Source: Christensenella sp. UBA7584 | GTDB taxonomy: Bacteria; Bacillota; Clostridia; Christensenellales; UBA1242 | Direction: 5' to 3' | Assembly: GCA_002477805.1 (NCBI GenBank) | Contig: DLKQ01000017.1 | Span: 1-55,075 of the forward strand | Length of the DNA: 55,075 bases | Part shown: one piece after another, positions 16,090 to 23,067 of the stretch | How positions within the stretch are numbered: position 1 is the first letter of the stretch | Layout of the letters: every line of letters begins with the position of its first letter | Program-made: the position numbers and the translations under genes | Notes under the pieces: model-generated | Databases searched by the model: none | What the model was told of the DNA's origin: nothing | Seen by the model: the letters and a program-made list of their open reading frames with translations, nothing else

Positions 16090-16336
16090 TGATAGTGGGT
16101 TTTTCTTTTATGATATTGCTTTGAGTCTGACAAATAAAAAATGAGAAAATTAAAACACAAATTGGAACACAATTTGTTAGTTATAGGTGATGGCTATTGT
16201 ATGCTGAAAAAATATAAAGTTTTATTTAGTGGAGTACTATATAATTTAAATAAATTACTCAATCGAAAAATAAAAAAATAGGAATACATTTTTGATTTTT
16301 TCCTATTAATTTAATTTAAAAATTAGGTTTTAGAGA

Positions 16337-16996
16337 TTACATTTTTAGAATATCCAAGAGACTTTTTAGTGATTCATATATTTCTTGTTCTTCATCATCA
16401 AGGTCATCTTCTTTTGAATTTAAAATCTCTTCAATTTCGGAAATGAGTTTCTCTCTTTCATTTTCGACATCATCATCGTTTTCGGTGTTTATTATGTCTT
16501 CAGAGCGCTTTGAGATTGAGGCGAGGGCTTCTTTCATTTCAGATTTAGACAGTTTGGCGTGAGGGTGAAATTCAACATCAATTTCAATAGCTTCGTCAAA
16601 CATATGGTCATTTCCTGTAATCTCGGTGCTTTTTATGGTTGTAAGTTTTATTCCACCTGTGCGTAAAAAGCTAAGGAGCGGAACAAGGTCGCCTGCTCCA
16701 GTCATAAAGCAGTATTCGTCAATGTGCCTAGCGGTGTAGTAAAGCTTTACAGCATCAACAAAAATACGGGTGTCCAGTTGTGATTTTGCTCTTTTTTTGA
16801 ACCTCATAGTTGAAGCCGATTCAAAACCATTTTCTTCAATAATATCTCCAAAACGAATATGTTTCCTTTCGTTGAAACCATAAACCTTTACATAGCTTAG
16901 TTTTCCTCGTTTTCTGAGTGCCCTGATAATACTTTCAAAAACGGGCAAGCTGATTTTTGCATTGTCTATATCAATAAAAAGTGCAATGTTACTCAT
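16337..16996 (-). CDS. NYN-domain (PIN-like) putative ribonuclease
   Basis: The N-terminal about 140 residues match the NYN/LabA-type PIN fold, a metal-dependent RNase family. The first strand ALFIDIDNAK carries D9 and D11, the middle has D75 and D81 (SQLDTRIFVDAVKL), and the strand FMTGAGDLVPLL holds D103. These are the acidic residues expected to bind Mg2+. An acidic tail of 80 residues (many Glu/Asp) follows and is predicted helical. The gene overlaps the glycosylase gene upstream by 8 nt, so the two are translated together. The target RNA is unknown. The only clue from the neighbourhood is the link with oxidised-DNA repair. Confidence 0.8.
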   Translation of the reverse strand: MSNIALFIDIDNAKISLPVFESIIRALRKRGKLSYVKVYGFNERKHIRFGDIIEENGFESASTMRFKKRAKSQLDTRIFVDAVKLYYTARHIDEYCFMTGAGDLVPLLSFLRTGGIKLTTIKSTEITGNDHMFDEAIEIDVEFHPHAKLSKSEMKEALASISKRSEDIINTENDDDVENEREKLISEIEEILNSKEDDLDDEEQEIYESLKSLLDILKM

Positions 16997-17840
16997 AATT
17001 CTTTTCTCCTATTTTTTCTCTTTTATAGTAAAACATATATTGTTGAGCTATTCCTGATAATTCGCCAAAAGTTTGAACAAGGTTTTTTCGCATCTTAACT
17101 CGGTTTGTTTCTTTTTCAAAATAATCGTTATATACTTTTGCAATCCAAGTATCTACAGGAAAAACCTTTTTGTGCTCTAAGCCAAAAAGAAGAACACAAT
17201 CAGCAACTTTTGGACCAACACCTGGAAGTGTCAGAAGTTTTTGTTTGGCTTCTTCTGTTTGGTAATTTTTAAGATTTTCAAGAGGAAAACCTTGTTTCAG
17301 CATTGTAATAGTTTTTACCAAATAATCTGCGCGATAACCTGTTCCAGCTTTTATGAAATCTTCTTTTGTAATAAGTTCAAGCTGTTTTAGAGTCGGAAAA
17401 GCAAACAGATTATTACCTAATTTTGTTCCAAAATTTTGGCATATATAACTGACGCTTTTCTTTATTCTTGCAATATTATTATTAGCAGAAATAATAAAAC
17501 AAATCAATGTTTCAAGAGGTTGTTGTTTTAGTATTCTAACACCCTTTGAAAACTCTAATGCTTGACCTAGAAATTCGAATTTTCCAAGCTTCTTTTGTAT
17601 TATAGCATAATCTGTTTGAAAGTCAAAGTAATTTTCAAAATATTTTTTATTTTCTGTAAGAATTTTGTAATTTTTTGCACCTAAGTGTATTATTTTTGCG
17701 ACTTTGTCCCCACTTTGCACTAGGTAAGTGCCATTTTTTTTTACAAATCTAAACATTTGTCCGCTTTCCAAAATTGATTTAATGTCAAAATATTCAGCAT
17801 TTTCAATCAAAATTTCATTTTCTTTTTCTGTAATTTGCAT
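16989..17840 (-). CDS. ogg: 8-oxoguanine DNA glycosylase / AP lyase (OGG1 type)
   Basis: Removes 8-oxoguanine from DNA and nicks the abasic site. The N-terminal domain matches OGG_N (ESGQMFRF). The HhH-GPD domain shows LPGVGPKVADC, whose Lys is the catalytic nucleophile, and PVDTW, whose Asp is the catalytic acid. Length, about 283 residues, is normal. This OGG1 type is found in eukaryotes, archaea and some Clostridia. The frame opens at a TTG at 17846, but ATG 17840 coincides with the transcription start predicted from TTGATT-17-TAAAAT. There is no ribosome binding site, so the mRNA looks leaderless. It forms an operon with the overlapping NYN gene. Confidence 0.92.
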   Translation of the reverse strand: MQITEKENEILIENAEYFDIKSILESGQMFRFVKKNGTYLVQSGDKVAKIIHLGAKNYKILTENKKYFENYFDFQTDYAIIQKKLGKFEFLGQALEFSKGVRILKQQPLETLICFIISANNNIARIKKSVSYICQNFGTKLGNNLFAFPTLKQLELITKEDFIKAGTGYRADYLVKTITMLKQGFPLENLKNYQTEEAKQKLLTLPGVGPKVADCVLLFGLEHKKVFPVDTWIAKVYNDYFEKETNRVKMRKNLVQTFGELSGIAQQYMFYYKREKIGEKNYE

Positions 17841-17846
17841 AGCCAA

Positions 17847-17875
17847 ATTTTAGCATAAAAATTATTAAAAATCAA
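17847..17875 (-). promoter_or_regulatory. Promoter of ogg, predicting a leaderless mRNA
   Basis: On the minus strand, TTGATT (17875-17870), 17 bp and TAAAAT (17852-17847). Counting seven bases from the -10 puts +1 at 17840, the A of the ATG. Confidence 0.65.
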
Positions 17876-17876
17876 G

Positions 17877-17905
17877 CAAAAAATGTGAAGCAAAAACTTC
17901 ACATT
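17877..17905 (-). terminator. Minus-strand terminator just upstream of the ogg promoter
   Basis: AATGTGAAG-TTTTTG-CTTCACATT followed by TTTTTG on the minus strand. No minus-strand gene precedes it in this window until sigG, so it may insulate ogg from antisense transcription coming from the right. Confidence 0.55.
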
Positions 17906-18068
17906 ATAGATAGTTGAATTACAATGTAGGGGTCAGTATTGTAACTTGTTTATTATAGCAAAAACTTTTAGACAAAACTTTTTTCTTTTGTTATATTAAA
18001 CTGTCAACAATCTACATAGTCATTATATTTGTCTGTAATTAATTTTGTTACAAATATTGTAATTTTGT

Positions 18069-18097
18069 TTGAATTTTTTTTTGCTTTATGGTAATAT
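18069..18097 (+). promoter_or_regulatory. Promoter of pgsA, predicting a leaderless mRNA
   Basis: TTGAAT (18069-18074), 17 bp and TAATAT (18092-18097). The predicted +1 is 18104, one base before the ATG. Confidence 0.6.
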
Positions 18098-18104
18098 ATT
18101 AATT

Positions 18105-18692
18105 ATGAATAAAAAAGAGATTTTTACAGTTCCTAATATGCTTTCTTTTTTTAGGCTTGTCTGTGTGCCTATTTTTTTAGTGCTTTTTTTCATTTTTAGT
18201 CCGAATTATTGGCCAGCACTAATTGTTTTTGTGGTGGCAAGTATTACTGATGCTATTGATGGCTTAATAGCTCGAAAGTGTAATCAAATTACTCCACTTG
18301 GAATTGTTTTGGATCCTCTTGCAGACAAGCTTTTAAAAATGTCTGCATTGTTTGGATTTGCTTTTGTAAGTATTATTGATTGGTGGCTTTTTGGTGTGCT
18401 TTTTGGAATTGACTTGTTGATGATTGTTGTTGGAGTGTTTTTGTTTAAAAGAAAAATAACTATTCCAAGCAATATTATTGGAAAAACTGGTACGCTTGTT
18501 ATGTCTGTAGGCCTTGTAATGTGCTTTTTCCCTGAAACATTTGCGCCTTGGAATAATTATCTTTTATATATCGGGCTTGGAATAATTATTTCAAGTGTAA
18601 TACTTTATGTGGCTATTAATTTTAAAGAAGTTTTACAGAAAGTAAAGGCTTATAATCAAGAAAAAAAGACTAAAAAAGATGAAAAAAGTTAA
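18105..18692 (+). CDS. pgsA: CDP-diacylglycerol-glycerol-3-phosphate 3-phosphatidyltransferase
   Basis: Membrane enzyme making phosphatidylglycerol phosphate, the committed step to phosphatidylglycerol and cardiolipin. The CDP-alcohol phosphotransferase signature is complete: D49, D52, G53, A56, R57, G66, D70 and D74, with the canonical spacing. Several hydrophobic helices cover the rest, and the C-terminus is Lys-rich. The frame runs upstream to a TTG at 18069, but the natural start is ATG 18105, giving 195 residues and the family-typical MNKKEIFTVPNMLSFFRL. No Shine-Dalgarno sequence precedes it and the promoter places +1 one base before the ATG, so it appears leaderless. Confidence 0.95.
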   Translation: MNKKEIFTVPNMLSFFRLVCVPIFLVLFFIFSPNYWPALIVFVVASITDAIDGLIARKCNQITPLGIVLDPLADKLLKMSALFGFAFVSIIDWWLFGVLFGIDLLMIVVGVFLFKRKITIPSNIIGKTGTLVMSVGLVMCFFPETFAPWNNYLLYIGLGIIISSVILYVAINFKEVLQKVKAYNQEKKTKKDEKS

Positions 18693-18709
18693 AATTTTGG
18701 TTTTGCCTC

Positions 18710-18739
18710 TTGCTAAACAATGCTTTATGTGCTATAATG
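18710..18739 (+). promoter_or_regulatory. Sigma-A-type promoter for the 84-aa gene
   Basis: TTGCTA (18710-18715), an 18-bp spacer and TATAAT (18734-18739). Confidence 0.6.
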
Positions 18740-18761
18740 AATTAAAGTTTGGAGGGGTCTT

Positions 18762-19016
18762 ATGAGTGCTTTTATGCTTAATGGAAGTCTGGCAGAGTTT
18801 TTGTCTAGTCCTTGGATTATTTTAGCTGTGGTTGTTTTGATTTTTGGTATTGCGATGGCGATGCTTTCAAGACCGATTAGTGAAAGAATATCGAAAAAAG
18901 AGTTGGACAAAAATAGTAAAGAGTATAAAAAAGTAATTATTGTTTCGCTTATTATAATTTTTGTTGGAATTTTACTATTTATGATTGGAACAGCTGTTCT
19001 CGCTGGGCTTTTCTAA
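18762..19016 (+). CDS. Small two-helix membrane protein
   Basis: An 84-residue protein with hydrophobic segments at about 17-36 and 57-80, joined by a charged loop (RPISERISKKELDKNSKEYKK) that should be cytoplasmic. Size and topology resemble SecG, but the sequence does not match SecG as I know it, so I leave it unnamed. GGAGGGG lies before the ATG. It has its own promoter (TTGCTA-18-TATAAT) and terminator, and sits between pgsA and spoIIGA. Confidence 0.75.
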   Translation: MSAFMLNGSLAEFLSSPWIILAVVVLIFGIAMAMLSRPISERISKKELDKNSKEYKKVIIVSLIIIFVGILLFMIGTAVLAGLF

Positions 19017-19055
19017 AAGTTTTTACAAAATATTACTAAAAAATTTAAAAAATGA

Positions 19056-19088
19056 AAAAGTTGTCAATTTTTTGTGACAGCTTTTTTG
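19056..19088 (+). terminator. Rho-independent terminator
   Basis: AAAAGTTGTCA...TGACAGCTTTTTT, after the 84-aa gene and before spoIIGA. Confidence 0.8.
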
Positions 19089-19124
19089 TTTTGTTTAAGT
19101 TAAAATTGTTTTTGAGGTGGGCAA

Positions 19125-19967
19125 GTGGTTGTTTATATTGAAATTGTCCTCTTTGAAAATTTGCTCATTGATGGGCTACTTTTGTGGCTTGTTTTAAAGG
19201 CTTTAAAGTTAAAAACAAATTGGCTCGGACTTTGTCTTGCGAGTGTATTTGGGGCTTTATTTGCTCTTGTTAGTCCAAAAATTAACATTTCTGGTTTTTT
19301 TGCGGTTTTGACAAAAATTTTCGTTTGCCTTTTGATGTGTGTGATACTTGAATTTAACTTTAAAAAAATTATAGCAAAGTTTATCTTGTTTTTGCTCTTT
19401 ACATTTGCTTTTGGTGGTGCGTTAATTTCAATTTTTTCCTTTATGGGAATTTCAACAAGTGTGGGGTTTACGTTCGGCTATAGTACGAATATTCCTGTTG
19501 GGGCAATTTTAGCTGGAATTATTATCTTTGCAATTATTTTGCTTAGACTATTTGCAAAACTTTATTCAAGAAAAAGGCTTGCGCAATTTTATTTCAATAT
19601 ATCACTCACATTAAATAAAAAAACACACAAACTAAAGGGGTTTTTGGATACTGGTAATACGCTGACAAACTCTGCAGGAAAGCCTGTTTTGCTTGTCGAT
19701 GAAAAGAAGATTAAAAACTGGTTTTCTCCGAGTGAACAATTAGACATTTTGATGAGTAATTTTGGGAACTTGAGGCTTGAAAATATAGAAAAAAAAGTGG
19801 TGGAAAGCGTTGCAGGGAAACAGACTTTGCTTGTGTTTGATGCTGTTTGCAGGGTTGGGGAAAGAGTTTGTGATGTTGCAGTTGGTGTGTGTAAAAATAA
19901 ATCCTTTTTTAAAAGAGATTTTGATGTTATTTTAAATTCAAAAATTTTGGAGGAAAACAATGTTTAA
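19125..19967 (+). CDS. spoIIGA: Sporulation sigma-E processing peptidase SpoIIGA
   Basis: Membrane aspartic protease that cuts the pro-sequence from pro-sigma-E in the mother cell after a signal from the forespore. Five or more N-terminal transmembrane segments (residues 1-145) precede a C-terminal protease half with the FLDTGN motif (Asp175). The 280 residues are about 30 shorter than the Bacillus protein. The start is a GTG after GAGGTGG; MVVYIEIV is family-typical. It overlaps sigE by 8 nt. A possible promoter is GTGACA-21-TAAAAT (19074-19106); such wide spacing is known for the Spo0A-dependent spoIIG promoter of Bacillus, but the -35 here lies in the preceding terminator and I see no strict 0A box. 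Confidence 0.93.
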   Translation: MVVYIEIVLFENLLIDGLLLWLVLKALKLKTNWLGLCLASVFGALFALVSPKINISGFFAVLTKIFVCLLMCVILEFNFKKIIAKFILFLLFTFAFGGALISIFSFMGISTSVGFTFGYSTNIPVGAILAGIIIFAIILLRLFAKLYSRKRLAQFYFNISLTLNKKTHKLKGFLDTGNTLTNSAGKPVLLVDEKKIKNWFSPSEQLDILMSNFGNLRLENIEKKVVESVAGKQTLLVFDAVCRVGERVCDVAVGVCKNKSFFKRDFDVILNSKILEENNV

Positions 19968-20679
19968 AAAATGGTTTTCAAAATTTATAAACAAACTTTT
20001 GGGTAGGTGCGGTTTTGCGGACGAATCTGACATACTTTTGTTTTTGTGTTCAAATGAAAGTCTGCCAATGCCGATGGAGGCTGATGAGGAAAATGAGTGC
20101 TTGCTAAGACTGATGAGTGGGGACGAAAAGGCAAGGAATGAACTTATAGAACGAAATCTAAGGCTTGTGGTTTATATTGCGAAAAAGTTTGAATCTAGTG
20201 GTGTAGATTTGGAGGATTTAATATCTGTTGGAAGTATAGGGCTTATAAAGGCGGTCAAGACATTTAATCTAGATAAAAAAATAAAACTTGCAACATATGC
20301 AAGTAGGTGTATTGAAAATGAGATTTTAATGCATTTAAGAAAGGTTAGTAAACAGCGTAAAGAAACATCACTAGACAAACCTCTTTCTTATGATAGTGAT
20401 GGGAATGAACTTTTGCTTTCTGATATTTTAGGTGTTGATGCTGATGAAGTTTTTGGCTATATGGAGACTTCTGTTGAAAAAGATGCGGTCTGGAAAGTTT
20501 TGGAAAAACTAAGTGCGCGTGAGCAAGAAATTATGAAAATGCGTTTCGGGCTTGTTGGCGGACAGGAAAAAACTCAAAAAGAGGTTGCGGACATTTTAAA
20601 CATTTCTCAAAGTTATATTTCTAGAATTGAAAAGAAAATTTTGGTAAAAATGCGAAAAAACATATCAAAACATTTATAA
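19960..20679 (+). CDS. sigE: Sporulation sigma factor sigma-E
   Basis: First mother-cell sigma factor, made as an inactive precursor. The N-terminal about 25 residues are a basic, hydrophobic pro-sequence (MFKKWFSKFINKLLGRCGF) that ties it to the membrane. Region 2 follows (ERNLRLVVYIAKKFESSG, LEDLISVGSIGLIKAVKTF), and region 4 with the helix-turn-helix is near the end (TQKEVADILNISQSYISRIE). The 239 residues fit. It overlaps spoIIGA, its activator. Its stop codon abuts the stop codon of the convergent sigG with no bases between and no terminator, so the transcripts must overlap. Confidence 0.96.
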   Translation: MFKKWFSKFINKLLGRCGFADESDILLFLCSNESLPMPMEADEENECLLRLMSGDEKARNELIERNLRLVVYIAKKFESSGVDLEDLISVGSIGLIKAVKTFNLDKKIKLATYASRCIENEILMHLRKVSKQRKETSLDKPLSYDSDGNELLLSDILGVDADEVFGYMETSVEKDAVWKVLEKLSAREQEIMKMRFGLVGGQEKTQKEVADILNISQSYISRIEKKILVKMRKNISKHL

Positions 20680-21456
20680 TTACACTAAAAATTTTTTTAC
20701 AACTTGAAGAGCACTTTTTTCAAGTCTGCTCACTTGTGCTTGGCTGATTCCAACTTCTTCACTAACTTCGACTTGTGTTTTTCCAAGATAGTATCTGAGT
20801 AATAAAATGCGTTTTTCTCGTGGCTCTAGAACTTGCAAGGCATCTTTTATTGAAACTTTATCAATCCATTTGTCATCAGAGCTGGTTTCATCTGCGATGT
20901 GGTCGCCAAGCATACAAGAATCGCCATCATCACTAAAAAGTGGCTCATCTAAGCTTGCTGGCTCGCAAATTGCGTCCAGTGCGCAGGCTATCTGGAATTC
21001 TGGCAAATCTAATCTTTTAGCTATTTCGTCAATCCCTGCTTCTTTCTGAGAAATGCTTTCAATCTGCTCTCTGGCTTGAAGTGCTTGGTAGGCGATGTCA
21101 CGCAGACTTCGACTAACCCTGATTGGTGAATCATCACGTAAGAATCTTCTAATTTCTCCTATAATCATTGGAACAGCATATGTTGAAAATTTTACATTTA
21201 GACTTGTATCAAAGTTGTCTATTGCTTTTATTAGCCCCACACAACCAACTTGGAACAAATCATCAGTGAGGTGTTTTTTCTTGTACAAAAACTTTTGAAT
21301 TACAGACAAGACAAGACGCATATTTCCATAAATAAAATCCTGTTTTGCGTTTTCATTTCCGAGCTTTATTTCTTTCATAAGGTTGTCCATTTCTTCTGAT
21401 GTAAATGTTGGAAGTTGTGAAGTATTTACACCACAAATATAAACTTTTGAAGACAT
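20680..21456 (-). CDS. sigG: Sporulation sigma factor sigma-G
   Basis: Late forespore sigma factor. The N-terminus VYICGVNTSQLP is the sigma-G hallmark (the stretch bound by the anti-sigma factor). Region 2 (YGNMRLVLSVIQKF, DLFQVGCVGLIKAIDNFD), the sigma-F/G region 3 (PIRVSRSLRDIAYQAL) and region 4 (KTQVEVSEEVGISQAQVSRLE) are all visible, and 258 residues is normal. AAAGGAGG stands 5 nt before the ATG. In most spore formers sigG lies behind sigE on the same strand; here it is inverted and convergent, so read-through from spoIIG is impossible and it needs its own, probably sigma-F, promoter. I could not identify that promoter with confidence. Confidence 0.96.
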   Translation of the reverse strand: MSSKVYICGVNTSQLPTFTSEEMDNLMKEIKLGNENAKQDFIYGNMRLVLSVIQKFLYKKKHLTDDLFQVGCVGLIKAIDNFDTSLNVKFSTYAVPMIIGEIRRFLRDDSPIRVSRSLRDIAYQALQAREQIESISQKEAGIDEIAKRLDLPEFQIACALDAICEPASLDEPLFSDDGDSCMLGDHIADETSSDDKWIDKVSIKDALQVLEPREKRILLLRYYLGKTQVEVSEEVGISQAQVSRLEKSALQVVKKFLV

Positions 21457-21798
21457 TTTTACCTCCTTTTTGTTTTTGATAAAAGTAGGATTGTCTTTTT
21501 GTGGTGAAAAAATACTTTTTTTAATGTTTTGGTTACAAAAAAATATAATGAGTTTTAAATTGAGACTAACTACTAACTTTTAACAAAGTTTGTTGATTAT
21601 AATAGTTTTTCTTTTTATTATGTAGGAGTTTTTTTGTTTGTATGTGTTAAAGACTTTGACAAGTTAAATTTTTATTAAATCCATAGGTGCGTTTTAAAGT
21701 ATATTTAATGGGCTAAAGTTAAAATTGATATTTTTATGGAAATAATATTTTAAAATAAAAGGTTTTTTACAATTGACATACAAAAGGACTGTTGTCTT

Positions 21799-21827
21799 TT
21801 GCTATTATATTTTGATTTTTATATAAT
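21799..21827 (+). promoter_or_regulatory. Putative vegetative promoter of spo0A
   Basis: TTGCTA (21799-21804), 17 bp and TATAAT (21822-21827). The 500-bp gap between sigG and spo0A is otherwise AT-rich and without ORFs. Confidence 0.55.
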
Positions 21828-21837
21828 TTGACACTTT

Positions 21838-21844
21838 TTCGACA
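21838..21844 (-). promoter_or_regulatory. Spo0A-binding 0A box at the spo0A promoter
   Basis: TTCGACA, the exact complement of TGTCGAA, lies a few bases after the predicted transcription start. Binding here should repress the vegetative promoter, as autoregulation does in Bacillus. A one-mismatch copy, TTTGACA, lies at 21827-21833. Confidence 0.6.
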
Positions 21845-21960
21845 TTTTTTGCATAAAAGTGAACAGTTTTTAGTATGAAAAAATTTTATTTTTTAAAAAA
21901 ATATGTTTTTTGTTTGTAAAATTTATGTGAGTTTAGTATCATTTGCTTAGGTGTTAGAAG

Positions 21961-22689
21961 ATGAAAAAAATGATTTTGATTAGTGAGAATTTTGTTCTCA
22001 GAGAAAAACTAAAAAGATTTTGTGAAAAAACAGACTTTGAAATTGTAAAAACCTTTGCAAGCAGTGATAATGCACTTTCTTGGCTTGAGTTTAATGCGCC
22101 AGATTTTGTTTTGGTGGACTTTTATTTGTATGGGTATGATGGTCTTGATTTTTTAAAATCAACTTATGAGGGAGCTTTTTCAACAATTCTTTTTGCTCCA
22201 CTTTATCAGACAGAACTTTTTGATAGAGCTGTTTTTTATGGCGCACTTGGAACGCTAACTTATGATTTTAAGTTTAGTGAACTGCAGTCACTTCTTAATT
22301 ATGAGTCTAAAAAATTTACCGAAATTGTAAAAAATGAAAATATAGATGATGTTATTTCTAATCTTTGTACAAGTGTTGGAATTCCTGCTAATATTTTAGG
22401 ATACAAATATATTAGAGAAGGTATAAGACTTACCCTTTTAGACTCTAGTTATGCAAATAATGTTACAAAGGAGCTTTACCCTTCTATTGCGAAAAAATTT
22501 AACACAAGTGCAAGTAAAGTTGAGCGTGCGATAAGGCACGCACTAGAAATTGCGGTTGCTAGTGGAAAGCTTGAAAATTTGAATACTCTGTTAAATTCAA
22601 ATTCGTATGTAAAGGGTGAAAAAATGACAAGTAGCCAGTTTATTGCAACGGTAACAGATAGGCTTATGTTTGTGTCGATGACGAAATAA
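21961..22689 (+). CDS. spo0A: Sporulation master regulator Spo0A, divergent receiver domain
   Basis: DNA-binding response regulator that commits the cell to sporulation. The C-terminal half (about 130-242) is clearly the Spo0A effector domain: GIPANILGYKYIREGI, the recognition region with KVERAIRHALEIA, and SSQFIATVTDRL. The N-terminal receiver keeps the presumed phosphoacceptor Asp53 (VLVDFYLYGYDG) but departs at the other pocket positions: ISEN instead of the acidic pair, Ala79 where Thr/Ser is usual, and Tyr101 where the invariant Lys is expected. The 242-residue length is slightly short. The ATG at 21961 follows a weak AGGTG element. A 0A box lies at its promoter and a terminator follows. 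The identity is secure; the mode of activation is not. Confidence 0.93.
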   Translation: MKKMILISENFVLREKLKRFCEKTDFEIVKTFASSDNALSWLEFNAPDFVLVDFYLYGYDGLDFLKSTYEGAFSTILFAPLYQTELFDRAVFYGALGTLTYDFKFSELQSLLNYESKKFTEIVKNENIDDVISNLCTSVGIPANILGYKYIREGIRLTLLDSSYANNVTKELYPSIAKKFNTSASKVERAIRHALEIAVASGKLENLNTLLNSNSYVKGEKMTSSQFIATVTDRLMFVSMTK

Positions 22690-22695
22690 AAATTT

Positions 22696-22724
22696 AAAGA
22701 AGTGCTTTGTGTGCTTCTTTTTTG
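22696..22724 (+). terminator. Terminator of spo0A
   Basis: AAGAAGTGC-TTTGT-GTGCTTCTTTTTTG. Confidence 0.8.
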
Positions 22725-22858
22725 TTTTTCTGATTAAATAGAATTGATTTTTTTAAGGCATAAAGATGGATAGTTAACTTGATTTTTAAATTTTAATAAA
22801 TACTAAAAGTAGCAGATTTAAAATTTGTCTAAAAATGGCGAAATATTTGTTATTTTGC

Positions 22859-22888
22859 TTGACTAGAAAGGTTGAAAAAGGTTATAAT
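22859..22888 (+). promoter_or_regulatory. Sigma-A-type promoter of tRNA-Arg(CCT)
   Basis: TTGACT (22859-22864), an 18-bp spacer and TATAAT (22883-22888), 33 bp before the tRNA. It is also the only clear promoter before the giant lipoprotein gene. Confidence 0.75.
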
Positions 22889-22921
22889 AGAGCAAAGGCA
22901 GATGTGCTTTTTTATACTTTT

Positions 22922-22998
22922 GCTCTCGTAGCTCAGATGGATAGAGCAGTGCCCTCCTAAGGCAAAGGTCAGCCGTTCGAATCGGCTCGGGAGCACCA
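22922..22998 (+). tRNA. tRNA-Arg (anticodon CCT)
   Basis: The acceptor stem GCTCTCG pairs with CGGGAGC (one G-T pair). The D-arm is GCTC/GAGC, the anticodon loop CTCCTAA reads AGG, the T-loop is TTCGAAT, and CCA is encoded. No convincing terminator lies between it and the giant gene at 23068. Confidence 0.95.
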
Positions 22999-23067
22999 TT
23001 TAAGTTTTTGCGGGAATTTAGGATTATTTTTTATTGTTTTACAAAAAATAAAAACAGGAGAAAAAAA

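Noticed and set aside
18762..19016. secG
   Set aside because: Two helices and length fit, but I cannot match the SecG sequence pattern, so no name is given.
20680..21460. sigG as part of the spoIIG transcript
   Set aside because: It is on the opposite strand to sigE, so read-through is impossible.
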